DNA of 40,826 nucleotides from Acholeplasmataceae bacterium (GCA_028685975.1 JAQUCY010000002.1:1-40826); one strand, 5' to 3'; positions 26,787 through 36,927 are shown, counted from the stretch's first letter. Numbers and translations: made by a program. Notes: generated from the letters alone by a model not told the origin.

Positions 26787-27881
26787 ATGGAACGCTATGA
26801 AATAAATAAATACTTAAATGACTTTGAAATAAGGATAGAAGATTTAAAAACCTCATTAAATTTAGATAAAATTAAAAGTGAATATCAACATCTTTGCCAA
26901 GTTCAATTAGAACCTGGTTTTTGGGATGATGTGAAACACGCTCAAGAAACAATTGAAAAAACGAATGATATTAAAGAACAAATAGATACGATAGAAGATT
27001 TACAAGGGAGTTATGAAGTTATCTACGAACTTTTTGAATTAACAGAAGAAGGTTCTGTTGAATGGAATTTAATTGAAGATGAGATTATAGCCTTAGAAAA
27101 AAGATTAAAAGCTTTTGAATTATTAACGCTATTAAACGGACCTTATGATAAAAATGATTGTATTTTAGAGCTACATCCTGGTGCTGGTGGGACAGAATCT
27201 CAAGACTGGTGTGAAATGTTATATAGGATGTATTCTAGGTATGCATCTAGACACCGTTATAAAGTTGATCTATTAGATTTACAACCAGGTGAAGAAGCGG
27301 GGATTAAAAGTGTTACTTTAAAAATTAAAGGTAAATATGCCTATGGGAACTTAAAAAGTGAAGTAGGCGTTCATAGATTGGTCCGAATTTCACCATTTGA
27401 TTCTAATAAACGAAGACATACCTCGTTTGTTAGTTGCGATGTAACACCTATTATTGAAGATGTGAGTGAAATCATTATCAACGATGAAGATATTCGAGTG
27501 GATGTTTACAGGTCAAGTGGAGCTGGTGGGCAGTCTGTTAACACAACGGATAGTGCAGTAAGAATCACACACATACCAACAGGTATTGTCGTAACCTGTC
27601 AAAATGAAAGAAGTCAACTGCAAAATAAGACGGTTGCAATGAACATTTTAAAATCAAAATTAGCAGCTTTACAAGAAGCAGAACGCATGGCTGAACTTGA
27701 AGGGTTAAAAGGAACTCAAAAAGACATTGCCTGGGGTTCTCAAATTAGAAGTTATGTGTTTCATCCATACCAAATGGTTAAAGATCATAGAACTGGTGCT
27801 GAAACAGCTCAAACAGATTTGGTCATGGATGGAGATATTGATTCTTTTATTAATAGTTATTTGAAACAGGTGGTCAAATGA
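26787..27881 (+). CDS. prfB: Peptide chain release factor 2, uninterrupted frame
   Basis: DPGFWDD-like EPGFWDDVKHAQ, LHPGAGGTESQDWCEMLYRMYSR, SSGAGGQSVNTTDSAVRITHIPTGI; SPF-equivalent HRLVRISPFDS. Confidence 0.96.
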   Translation: MERYEINKYLNDFEIRIEDLKTSLNLDKIKSEYQHLCQVQLEPGFWDDVKHAQETIEKTNDIKEQIDTIEDLQGSYEVIYELFELTEEGSVEWNLIEDEIIALEKRLKAFELLTLLNGPYDKNDCILELHPGAGGTESQDWCEMLYRMYSRYASRHRYKVDLLDLQPGEEAGIKSVTLKIKGKYAYGNLKSEVGVHRLVRISPFDSNKRRHTSFVSCDVTPIIEDVSEIIINDEDIRVDVYRSSGAGGQSVNTTDSAVRITHIPTGIVVTCQNERSQLQNKTVAMNILKSKLAALQEAERMAELEGLKGTQKDIAWGSQIRSYVFHPYQMVKDHRTGAETAQTDLVMDGDIDSFINSYLKQVVK

Positions 27882-28744
27882 GAATGAATAAAACTTCAGC
27901 TATTGAAATTACACAAATCATCTTAGGTATAATTTTAATGAATTTAGGATTCTATTTTTTCTTATTACCTATTGACTTGGTTACTGGTGGAGTATCGGGG
28001 ATTGCGGTTATTCTTAACACATTTGGTATATCACCATCATTGTCTATTTTGTTAATGAATATTGCTTTTGCAATTTTAGGTTTATTTATTATGGGCAAAA
28101 ATTTCTTTTTCAAAGTAATTTTAGGCTCACTAATGTCTCCCCTAGTGATTTTTATTTTAGAATTTTTGAATGTTGATCAAATGCTAATTTTGAATCAATT
28201 AACTGAATCTAGACTTTTGGTGTCTTCTCTGCTTGGCGCTTTAAGCGTCGGCTTTGGGTTAGGGATAGTTTTTAGAAATGGTGGATCTACTGGCGGAATT
28301 GATATCCTCCAAAATATCATGAATAAAAAACACCATTTATCTTATAATGTGGCTTTTATATTAACAGATGGCGTAATCGTTTTAATTGGACTGTTATTCT
28401 TTAAAAATATCGAAAATTTCTTGTTTTCTGTTGGCGTTGTTATCCTTTCTGGATTAATTATCGATAATATTTCTATTTTAGGCCGAGCAGGACAAACTTT
28501 GTTTATCGTGACAGAAAAAGAAGATGAAGTTAAACAAGCGATATTTAAAGAACTAGATCGAGGAACAACGGTTATTGAGGCTAAAGGCGGCTACTCTGGT
28601 AAAAATAAAAAATTGGTAATATGTGTTACATCGAAGCGTGAACTTAATCTTGTGAGGACGGTTGTTGATCAAGCTGACCCAGATGCATTTACGTTTATCG
28701 CTCAAACAAAGGAGGCGGTTGGACGTGGTTTTTCGCGGGATTAA
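27878..28744 (+). CDS. YitT family membrane protein (DUF2179 C-terminus)
   Basis: GFYFFLLPIDLVTGGVSGIAVIL, FRNGGSTGGIDILQNIMNKK, LDRGTTVIEAKGGYSGKNKKLVICV. Confidence 0.92.
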   Translation: MRMNKTSAIEITQIILGIILMNLGFYFFLLPIDLVTGGVSGIAVILNTFGISPSLSILLMNIAFAILGLFIMGKNFFFKVILGSLMSPLVIFILEFLNVDQMLILNQLTESRLLVSSLLGALSVGFGLGIVFRNGGSTGGIDILQNIMNKKHHLSYNVAFILTDGVIVLIGLLFFKNIENFLFSVGVVILSGLIIDNISILGRAGQTLFIVTEKEDEVKQAIFKELDRGTTVIEAKGGYSGKNKKLVICVTSKRELNLVRTVVDQADPDAFTFIAQTKEAVGRGFSRD

Positions 28745-30113
28745 AACTTTAGTTAAAACAATTTTAACGGGCTTAGTCGTTGTTGTACTTTCAAGTTGTA
28801 CAATTCAATTCACGAATCCAAATACAAACTATCAAAATAGATCTGTTAATTCTCAAGTTAATGAGGTTTACGATATATTAAAAGAGTTGTATTATGAAGA
28901 TTTACCGTTAGATTTAACTAAAATTGACACTTTAGATGAATTGTTAGGCTATGTTGATCCTTATACGTATGTTTATGAAGCTGATACGAGAAGTATTGAA
29001 ACTGGTGAAACTTATGTTGGGGTTGGATTAACTATTCAAGAACACCCAAATGGATTACTTGTTACAGCTGTGAATCCATTGACAGATAACTATTATTTAA
29101 TGTATGTTGGTGATATTATTACTGAGGTTAATTCAGTTGTTTTAGAAGGGTTAAAGTTTGAAGAGAAAACCCCTTTATTAAAGGGTTTAATAGGGGAAGA
29201 AAAACAACTTAAAATAATTAGATTCAATCAAGAAATCGAGTTAAGTATTCATCTACAAGATGTACCGTTTAATAGCATTGTTTCACAAAAGATTGGCACA
29301 GTTGGTTATATTGAAATTAATCGATTTGCTGGAACAACTGCAGATTTATTTTCAGAAGCTTTATTAGGATTAGAAACTGAGGGAATAGAAGCTTTGGTGA
29401 TTGACGTTAGAGATAATGGTGGCGGGTATTTATCAGCTGTTACTGATATATTAGAAAACTTTGTTTATGGTGAGGATGAATACCTCTATCTTTATAATGT
29501 TAAAGCGGATAGCTATAGTGCCTCTAAACCAAAAACGGATGTTATCGCAAAACCTTATCCAATTGTTACATTGGTTAACAACAATAGTGCCAGTGCTTCA
29601 GAGGTATTGGCAGGGGTTTTAAAACAATTTAATTACCCTGTTTTTGGTGAAAGAACCTTTGGTAAGGATGTCTACCAAATTGGATATCCAGTTAAAAGTG
29701 TTGGGGAAAATTTTTATCTAAACCTTACTGGTGGATATTGGATGTTAGGAGACATGACTCGAGTTACGGGTGGAATAGTTCCCACTAAATATCATGTACA
29801 AACAGGAATTAAAGGGTTACTTTATCCTGTTTTAGAAGATACATATGAATTAGGTGATGCCAATCCTTATATCGAAACTTACCAATATTTGATTAATATG
29901 TCGGTTGGTGGGAATTATGAAGCTGGGTTATTTGATGCAGATTTTAAGAATATGGTGGAATTGTATCAACAAGTGAATAGTTTAACTGTCAATGGTATGC
30001 TAGATGAACCAACCATCTTAACATTGGTGGACTTTTATAAAATAGAATCTCTGAAACAAGAGTTGGATCATCAATTGACTGCAGCACTTTTGTTTGCTGG
30101 AGGTTTGTTCTAA
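28725..30113 (+). CDS. S41 (CtpA-like) carboxy-terminal processing protease, lipoprotein, with PG-binding-like C-terminus
   Basis: GTG start after AAAGGAGG; lipobox VLSSC; PDZ region GVGLTIQE; VIDVRDNGGGYL; NNNSASASEVLAGVLKQ; TFGKDVYQ; C-terminal VELYQQVNSLTVNGMLDEPTILTL. Confidence 0.9.
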   Translation: MVFRGIKTLVKTILTGLVVVVLSSCTIQFTNPNTNYQNRSVNSQVNEVYDILKELYYEDLPLDLTKIDTLDELLGYVDPYTYVYEADTRSIETGETYVGVGLTIQEHPNGLLVTAVNPLTDNYYLMYVGDIITEVNSVVLEGLKFEEKTPLLKGLIGEEKQLKIIRFNQEIELSIHLQDVPFNSIVSQKIGTVGYIEINRFAGTTADLFSEALLGLETEGIEALVIDVRDNGGGYLSAVTDILENFVYGEDEYLYLYNVKADSYSASKPKTDVIAKPYPIVTLVNNNSASASEVLAGVLKQFNYPVFGERTFGKDVYQIGYPVKSVGENFYLNLTGGYWMLGDMTRVTGGIVPTKYHVQTGIKGLLYPVLEDTYELGDANPYIETYQYLINMSVGGNYEAGLFDADFKNMVELYQQVNSLTVNGMLDEPTILTLVDFYKIESLKQELDHQLTAALLFAGGLF

Positions 30114-30856
30114 TGGTCATCACTGAAATAAAACGGGTTAAAAATGGATATCATTTAACAATCGATAATGAGGTAGTACACTTAGAAACCTCGGTAATGG
30201 TCGATTATAAATTAAAGAAAAACCAAGTTTTATCATTAAAAGAATTTAGAGAAATAATTGAACAAAACGATCTTGCGAAAATCAAAAGATTAGCGGTTGT
30301 TTACGTAGCTAAGGCTCGAAGTGTTCACTCTTTCAAAGAGTATTTAAGAGGCCTAGACGCCAAAAAAGAGTATATTGAACTACTTACTAAGCAGTTTAAA
30401 GAAAAAGGGTATTTAAATGATTTTTCTTATGCGGCAGATTTTGTGCATCGTTATGAAAAGAAATATGGTGAAAAAAGACTTAAAAATATGTTGATTGAAA
30501 AAGGTATTCATCCTGATGTTATTGAAAAAGTCTTGAAAGACCATACCGATATAAATTTAGAATCTCAAGTTCAAACTCTTTGTTTAACAGTGAAAGCGGA
30601 TAATTATGAGAAAGCGAAAATAAAAATCACAAGAAAGATGATTGGATTAGGGTATGAACTAAATCAAACCATAACATATATTGATAAGTATTTAGATAAA
30701 GCCAAATTTAATGAGGATTCAGTAATTAATAAGTACTACAAGGTAGCTCTAAAAAAATATCAGAAGAAGTATGAAGGTTATGAATTACAAACCAAAATCA
30801 AGAAATACTTATATGATCAAGGCTTTAGTTTAGATACAATCGATAAAATATTATAG
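30113..30856 (+). CDS. recX: RecX regulatory protein
   Basis: ARSVHSFKEYLRGL, FKEKGYLNDFSYAADFVHRYEKKYGEKRLKNMLIEKGI. Confidence 0.85.
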   Translation: MVITEIKRVKNGYHLTIDNEVVHLETSVMVDYKLKKNQVLSLKEFREIIEQNDLAKIKRLAVVYVAKARSVHSFKEYLRGLDAKKEYIELLTKQFKEKGYLNDFSYAADFVHRYEKKYGEKRLKNMLIEKGIHPDVIEKVLKDHTDINLESQVQTLCLTVKADNYEKAKIKITRKMIGLGYELNQTITYIDKYLDKAKFNEDSVINKYYKVALKKYQKKYEGYELQTKIKKYLYDQGFSLDTIDKIL

Positions 30857-30875
30857 AGAAAATTGGGAGGAAACT

Positions 30876-32726
30876 ATGTTTAAATTGTCTAGTGAAGATG
30901 CTTATTTTTTTAATCAAGGTCGACTTTATGATGCGAAAAGAATTTTTGGCTCGTTTTTGATTAAAAATGACAAAGGAATTATTGTAGGTACACGTTTTAC
31001 AGTTTATGCCCCTAATGCGAAAATGGTGAGTGTCGTTGGGGAATTTAATGGCTGGAACAATGATTCTCATCACTTAGAAAAGATTGATGAGAATGGGGTT
31101 TGGAGTATTACCATTCCTTGGAACTTGGAATGGGCTGCTTATAAGTATTGTATTGATACAGGATCGAGTTTATTGTATAAAGCAGATCCTTACGCAACGT
31201 TTGCCGAAGAAAGACCAAATACTGCGTCAAAAGTCTATGATATTGATGGATATGAATGGAATGATGCTGAATGGTTTCATACTAAAAAAAAGGTTTATGA
31301 CCAACCTTTGATTATTTATGAACTACATTTAGGAAGTTGGCGAAGAAAATATGGTATGTTTTTTAAGTTTAATGAGATTGTTGAGCAATTGATAAAACAC
31401 CTAAAAGAACAAAATTATACACATGTTGAATTGATGCCTATTTATGAACATCCATTGGATGATTCATGGGGGTATCAAGGGACAGGGTATTATGCCGCTA
31501 CATCGCGTTATGGGGTTCCTAAAGACTTAATGTATATGATTGATCGACTTCACCAAGAAGGTTTCGGTGTTATTATGGACTGGGTTCCAGGGCATATTTG
31601 TAAAGACGCTCATGGGCTTTATTTCTTTGATGGTTCACCTCTTTACGAATATGATGAAAAATGGAAACGTGAAAATGAAGTATGGGGAACCGCAAATCTA
31701 GATTTATCTAAAGGAATTACGAGAAGCTTTTTAATATCTAATGCTTTATTTTGGATGGAGTATTTTCATGTGGATGGGTTTAGAGTGGATGCAGTATCTA
31801 ACATTATTTACTATTTAGGTGACCCTAGAAATGGAACCAACACTGGGGCGATTGAATTTTTAAGAGAATTATCAAGAAATATTTTTAAAAAAGATGACCG
31901 AGTTTTATTAATGGCAGAAGACTCAACTGCACATCCTGGTGTTACTAAACCAGTTGATGACGGTGGATTAGGGTTTAACTATAAATGGAATATGGGTTTT
32001 ATGAATGACGTTTTACGTTATTTTAAGAAGGATCCTATTTATAGAAAATGGCATCATGAGGATATAACATTCGGATTAACCTATGCTTTTAGTGAACAAT
32101 TTGTCTTACCGTTTAGCCATGATGAAGTTGTTCATGGAAAAGGAACACTGCTTACCAGGATGCCAGGAGATTACTGGCAGAAATTTGCCAATTATAGAGC
32201 CTTAATTGGTTTATGGGCAACCCATCCAGGCAAAAAATTACTTTTTATGGGCCAAGAATTTGCTCATTTTGCGGAATGGGATGTTAATAAGGATTTAGAT
32301 TGGAATTTATTCCAGTTTGAGAGTCATTCTAAGGCGAACGTATTTGTTAGAGACATGTTGTGGCTCGTTAAAAGTGAAAAAGCATTATATGAAAAAGACC
32401 ATGATTCAAGTGGATTTAACTGGATTGATTCTACGAATGCGGAACAATCTATTTTCTCATTTTTAAGATACGCTGGTGACGGTTCGTTTGTTGTGGTAGT
32501 ATTAAACCTAACCCCTAATGTTTATCACGGGTTTGAATTAGGAGTCCCAGAAAAAGGTAAATATATCGAAATTATGAATAGTGATCTTTCTAAATATGGA
32601 GGGTCTAATCAATACAATGGTGAGCCACTCTTTAGTTCTGATGAAACTAGACATAATCAACCCTATCACGTCAAGATGCTTGTAAGTCCGCTATCGGTAA
32701 CGATTTTAAAGTTAAGCAACAACTAA
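30876..32726 (+). CDS. glgB: 1,4-alpha-glucan branching enzyme
   Basis: VVGEFNGWN, YELHLGSWRR, ELMPIYEHPLDDSWGYQGTGYYA, DGFRVDAVSNI, MAEDSTAHPGVT, LPFSHDEVVHGKGTL. Confidence 0.97.
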   Translation: MFKLSSEDAYFFNQGRLYDAKRIFGSFLIKNDKGIIVGTRFTVYAPNAKMVSVVGEFNGWNNDSHHLEKIDENGVWSITIPWNLEWAAYKYCIDTGSSLLYKADPYATFAEERPNTASKVYDIDGYEWNDAEWFHTKKKVYDQPLIIYELHLGSWRRKYGMFFKFNEIVEQLIKHLKEQNYTHVELMPIYEHPLDDSWGYQGTGYYAATSRYGVPKDLMYMIDRLHQEGFGVIMDWVPGHICKDAHGLYFFDGSPLYEYDEKWKRENEVWGTANLDLSKGITRSFLISNALFWMEYFHVDGFRVDAVSNIIYYLGDPRNGTNTGAIEFLRELSRNIFKKDDRVLLMAEDSTAHPGVTKPVDDGGLGFNYKWNMGFMNDVLRYFKKDPIYRKWHHEDITFGLTYAFSEQFVLPFSHDEVVHGKGTLLTRMPGDYWQKFANYRALIGLWATHPGKKLLFMGQEFAHFAEWDVNKDLDWNLFQFESHSKANVFVRDMLWLVKSEKALYEKDHDSSGFNWIDSTNAEQSIFSFLRYAGDGSFVVVVLNLTPNVYHGFELGVPEKGKYIEIMNSDLSKYGGSNQYNGEPLFSSDETRHNQPYHVKMLVSPLSVTILKLSNN

Positions 32727-32732
32727 AATGAA

Positions 32733-32759
32733 ATCGGTTGCACGTCCTAGTAAACCGAT
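32733..32759. repeat. Interrupted inverted repeat between glgB and glgP
   Basis: ATCGGTT (32733-32739) - 13 nt - AACCGAT (32753-32759); half-site centres 20 bp apart. Confidence 0.45.
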
Positions 32760-32778
32760 GTGATAGTATTTTGTATGA

Positions 32779-32784
32779 TATAAT
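32779..32784 (+). promoter_or_regulatory. -10 box upstream of glgP
   Basis: TATAAT. Confidence 0.45.
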
Positions 32785-32813
32785 AAGTTGGTTTAAAAAA
32801 GGAGAATGCAAAA

Positions 32814-35221
32814 TGAATTACTTTAAAGATAAAGAAACATTTAAAAAGAAATTTAAAAATAGAGTTGAAATGACTTATGCGATTCCGTTTGAAAAATCTA
32901 ATAGTTATCAACAATATGTTGCTTTAGGTGAACTTGTTAAAGAGTATATCGCTTATGATTGGATTGAAACCAATAATAAAGTAAGCGACAAACGTCAAGT
33001 ATACTATTTTTCAATGGAATTTTTGATGGGACGCATGATCACAAACAACTTAATGAATGCTGGGCTTTATGATGTGACAAAAGAAGCTTTTGAAGATTTA
33101 GGCTTAGATATTAATGAAATTGAACATATGGAATCAGATGCCGGTTTAGGAAACGGGGGATTAGGAAGATTAGCTGCTTGCTTCTTGGATAGTGCTGCTG
33201 CTTTAAAAATGCCTGTTCATGGAAACTGTATTAGATACCGATATGGATTCTTTAAACAATCTATTGAAAATGGATACCAAGTTGAATACCCAGATCATTG
33301 GTTAAAAGATATTCATGTTTGGGAAGTTAGACGTCAAGAAGAATCGGTTGAAGTACCTTTTTATGGTCATATTGAAATAGAAGTCGATTCAAATGGTAAA
33401 CTTAGAGTTAATCATAAGAACGCTGAGTATGTTAAGGCTGTCCCTTATGATGTGCCGATTATTGGCTATAATAATGGTGTTGTCAATACCTTAAGATTAT
33501 GGAATACAGAACCGTCTGATAAATACCATAATATGGGGGGCACGTTTGAATATCATAAAAAATTAAGACAAATCAGTGAAATGTTGTACCCTAACGATGA
33601 TACAGATGAAGGTAAAATATTAAGGCTTAAACAACAGTATCTGTTTTCTGCAGCAGGTGTGAATGCTATATTAAGAAAACACAAGGCTGAATTTGGGACT
33701 TTAAAGAACTTAGATAAATATGCTGTTTTTCATATTAATGATACACACCCAACGCTTATTATACCTGAATTAATGCGCGTTTTAGTGGATGAAGAACGTT
33801 TCGAATGGGAAGATGCCTGGAAGATCACTAAGAACTGTGTTGCTTACACAAACCACACTATATTAGCGGAAGCCTTAGAAAAGTGGCCAATACGCTTATT
33901 CCAACCTTTACTACCAAGAATTTATACCATCACAGAAGAAATTCACCGCCGTTTTGAAATTGAAGTTAAAGAAAAATATGGTGAACACGCTTCTGAAGTA
34001 TATGAAATGAGTATCTTAAAAGATGGTCAAATTCATATGGCTAATTTAGCAATTGTGGGATCATTTAGTGTTAATGGAGTAGCTGCCCTTCATACAGATA
34101 TCTTAAAGAGCATTACTATGAAAACATTTAATGATTTTTACCCACATAAGTTTAACAATAAAACGAACGGTATTACCCATAGAAGATGGTTATTACAATC
34201 CAATCCAGAGTTAGTTAGCCTTCTAAATGATACGATTGGGTCTGATTGGATTAGAAAGCCTGAACAATTAGAAAAAGTATTAAAATATAAAGATGATAAG
34301 AATTTCAAAAAACGTTATGAAGATATGAAACTAGCAAGAAAAACGCATTTAGCTGGCATGATTGAGCGCCAAATAGGTGTTAAGCTTGATCCTCATAGTA
34401 TTTTTGATATTCATGTAAAAAGATTACACGAATATAAACGTCAATTAATGAATGCCTTACATATTATGTATCTTTATAATGAGCTAAAAGAAAATCCAGA
34501 GTTAAGACGTAATTTCCACCCTCAATCATTTATCTTTGGCGCTAAAAGTGCACCGACATATTATTTTGCAAAGAAAATCATTAAATTAATTAACACGATT
34601 CAAGATAAAGTTAATAATGATCCAGAAATTTCTAAGTTCATTAAAGTTGCCTTTGTAGAAGATTATAATGTTACTTATGCAGAATCTATTATGCCTGCAG
34701 CAGACATATCTGAACAAATCTCTACCGCTTCAAAAGAGGCTTCAGGAACCGGTAATATGAAATTTATGATGAATGGTGCCATCACCCTAGGAACAATGGA
34801 TGGGGCTAACGTAGAAATTCATGATTTAGTTGGTAAAAACAATATCATAATCTTTGGTTTATCAGCCAAAGAAGTGACTGAGTTTGAAAATAATAATAAC
34901 TATAATCCAATGGAAATCTACAACAATAACCCTAAACTCAGAAGAGTTATTGATCAGTTAACCAATGGTTTCTTTGAAAAAGTTAACAAAAATGAGTTTG
35001 AAGAAATTAAAAAGAGTCTCCTTGAAAGAGATCAATACTTCATCTTAAAAGATTTTGACTCCTATAAAAATGCTCAAGCAAAAGCCAATACAGCTTACCA
35101 AGATAGAGAAACATGGATTGAAAAGACCATTATCAATACTGCTAAATCAGGATTCTTCTCAACCGATAGAACAATTAGTGAATACAACAAAGATATTTGG
35201 AAGTTAAAAGAACTTAAATAG
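32814..35221 (+). CDS. glgP: Glycogen/starch/alpha-glucan phosphorylase
   Basis: YYFSMEFLMGRMITNNLMNAGLYD, SDAGLGNGGLGRLAACFLDS, FDIHVKRLHEYKRQLMN, EASGTGNMKFMMNGAITLGTMDGANVEI; ATG 32814 with GGAG SD. Confidence 0.97.
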
Positions 35222-35250
35222 AAAAAAGACGCTAGCTAGCGTCTTTTTTC
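35221..35250. terminator. Bidirectional terminator, perfect 30-nt palindrome
   Basis: GAAAAAAGACGCTAGCTAGCGTCTTTTTTC. Confidence 0.9.
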
Positions 35251-36056
35251 AAATATTCATCTAAATAAAGAATTAATCCATTTTCGTGGTTATCATATTC
35301 CGTTATCGCATCGGCAGCTTGTTTTGTTTCTTCAACGGCATTTTTCATGGCTACACCATGATATGCTACTTTTAAGAGTTCAACATCATTAAGACCATCT
35401 CCAAAAGTAATGATATTTTCCCGAGGAATCCCTAAATAGGAAGCAACATGCAAAATTGCATCTCCTTTAGAGGCTCTTTTTTGATAGACTTCATAAACTG
35501 CATTATTCATATCTTTACCCCAACTTCTAAATGTTAGTAAGCCTTCTGTTTCAGTTTCTAAGAAGGATTCAAAAGGGAGGTCAAATGGTCTTCTAATCGC
35601 CATCATTATGCCATATGGTTCAGGTAAACCTGGTTTATCAAAAGGTGTTTCTGTTACCAAGGTATCATGATTTAAATGATATAAGAAACTTAAGCGTTCT
35701 TGAGGTCTAAAAACAAAAAGTTCATCATCTACACTATAAAAAGCTGTTTCAATGTACGCTTTGGAAAATTTAAATATTTTATCAATAATTGATTTCTTTA
35801 TTTTTAAATAAACCGGCTTAAACAAAGGATCGTTTGCCTTATAAATTGAACTACCATTATCGCAAATAAGAGGTGTATCCAAGCCTAATTCATCATAAAA
35901 TTCACGACAACCACGATAGGGCCTTCCAGTCGCAATAACAACTTTATGACCTTGTTGGATAACATGTTTTAAATAAGCTAGTGTCTCTTTTGAGATTTCT
36001 GAGGAAGCATTTAAAGTCGTTCCATCTAAATCGATTCCAATTAAGTATTTTTTCAT
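35232..36056 (-). CDS. Cof-type HAD-IIB family hydrolase
   Basis: MKKYLIGIDLDGTTLNASSEISKETLAYLK, VIATGRPYRG, ITFGDGLNDVELL. Confidence 0.93.
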   Translation of the reverse strand: MKKYLIGIDLDGTTLNASSEISKETLAYLKHVIQQGHKVVIATGRPYRGCREFYDELGLDTPLICDNGSSIYKANDPLFKPVYLKIKKSIIDKIFKFSKAYIETAFYSVDDELFVFRPQERLSFLYHLNHDTLVTETPFDKPGLPEPYGIMMAIRRPFDLPFESFLETETEGLLTFRSWGKDMNNAVYEVYQKRASKGDAILHVASYLGIPRENIITFGDGLNDVELLKVAYHGVAMKNAVEETKQAADAITEYDNHENGLILYLDEYLKKDAS

Positions 36057-36183
36057 TTAATCACCTTATTCATTATCACATACTTTCCATTATTTTTCAA
36101 TGTTTAGAAGTAAAGATATCGGAAAGATATTCCAGTTATATTTTTTTACCATTTTTGGTATAATAGAGGAAAGGAGATAGCTC

Positions 36184-36927
36184 ATGTGGACTGATTTTTT
36201 AGATTGGAAATATTTAGTAGTCTTTTTATCGGGTATTTTTTTTGGGTTTCTCTTTTTATCATTGGTATATGTATACAGTGTAATTGTGTCACTAAACCGA
36301 AAAAATAAACGATCAAAAAAAACCACACTTGAAATTGATCAATTAGAAATACAAATGTTGATAGATGATGCCAAAACAATATTAAAAGATAAAGAAGTAA
36401 GAAAAGAAATAGGGTTAGTTCCTCATCTGAAAACAACCGTCATTGATTTAACAACTGATATTTCAAAGAAGTATTACCCTACTAGTAAATATCCATTACT
36501 AGAACTTACTTTAGATGAAACCTTAAAACTTACACACTATATTTCAAATCGAGTTGATGAGTTAATGCAGGCGAAGATTCTAACGATGTTTCGCAATAGA
36601 ACCTTAGCTCAAATTAAAAGCTTATATGATACAAAAGCTAAAATTAATGATACGAAAGTCGTAAAAGTGGCAGGCGACCTAAAGACAAAAAAAATTAGTA
36701 AAACCATCTCAGGTGCATTAAATGCTTTAAACCCTGCTTATTGGATTAAAAAAGTTACTGTTGATAAACTAACTGAACTAGTGATTATGAAAATCTGTCT
36801 TGCGATTGTTCAAATAGTTGGTGAAGAAACTTATAAAATATATTCAAAAAGTGTTTTTAGAACCCCTGAAGAAGAATTTAATATTGATGAATTATATGAA
36901 GAAATTAAAAAAGGAGAGATATCGTGA
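36184..36927 (+). CDS. Membrane-anchored protein of unknown function (N-terminal TM plus C-terminal NPAYW/VGEE region)
   Basis: LDWKYLVVFLSGIFFGFLFLSLVYVYSVIV TM; GALNALNPAYWIKKVTVDKLTELVIMKICLAIVQIVGEETYKIYSKS; overlaps ftsK by 4 nt. Confidence 0.7.
   Translation: MWTDFLDWKYLVVFLSGIFFGFLFLSLVYVYSVIVSLNRKNKRSKKTTLEIDQLEIQMLIDDAKTILKDKEVRKEIGLVPHLKTTVIDLTTDISKKYYPTSKYPLLELTLDETLKLTHYISNRVDELMQAKILTMFRNRTLAQIKSLYDTKAKINDTKVVKVAGDLKTKKISKTISGALNALNPAYWIKKVTVDKLTELVIMKICLAIVQIVGEETYKIYSKSVFRTPEEEFNIDELYEEIKKGEIS

Noticed and set aside
32738-32813. N-terminal extension of the glgP ORF
   Set aside because: Covers the glgP promoter and SD; phosphorylase starts with MNYFKDKETF at 32814.
36147-36160. 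TACCA-TTTT-TGGTA inverted repeat next to the -10 of the 36184 gene
   Set aside because: Short and in an AT-rich promoter; could easily be chance without comparative data.
36090-36436. Minus ORFs opposite the 36184 gene
   Set aside because: Phe/Leu-rich reverse translations of the AT-rich TM-coding segment; overlap the promoter and start of a better-supported gene.
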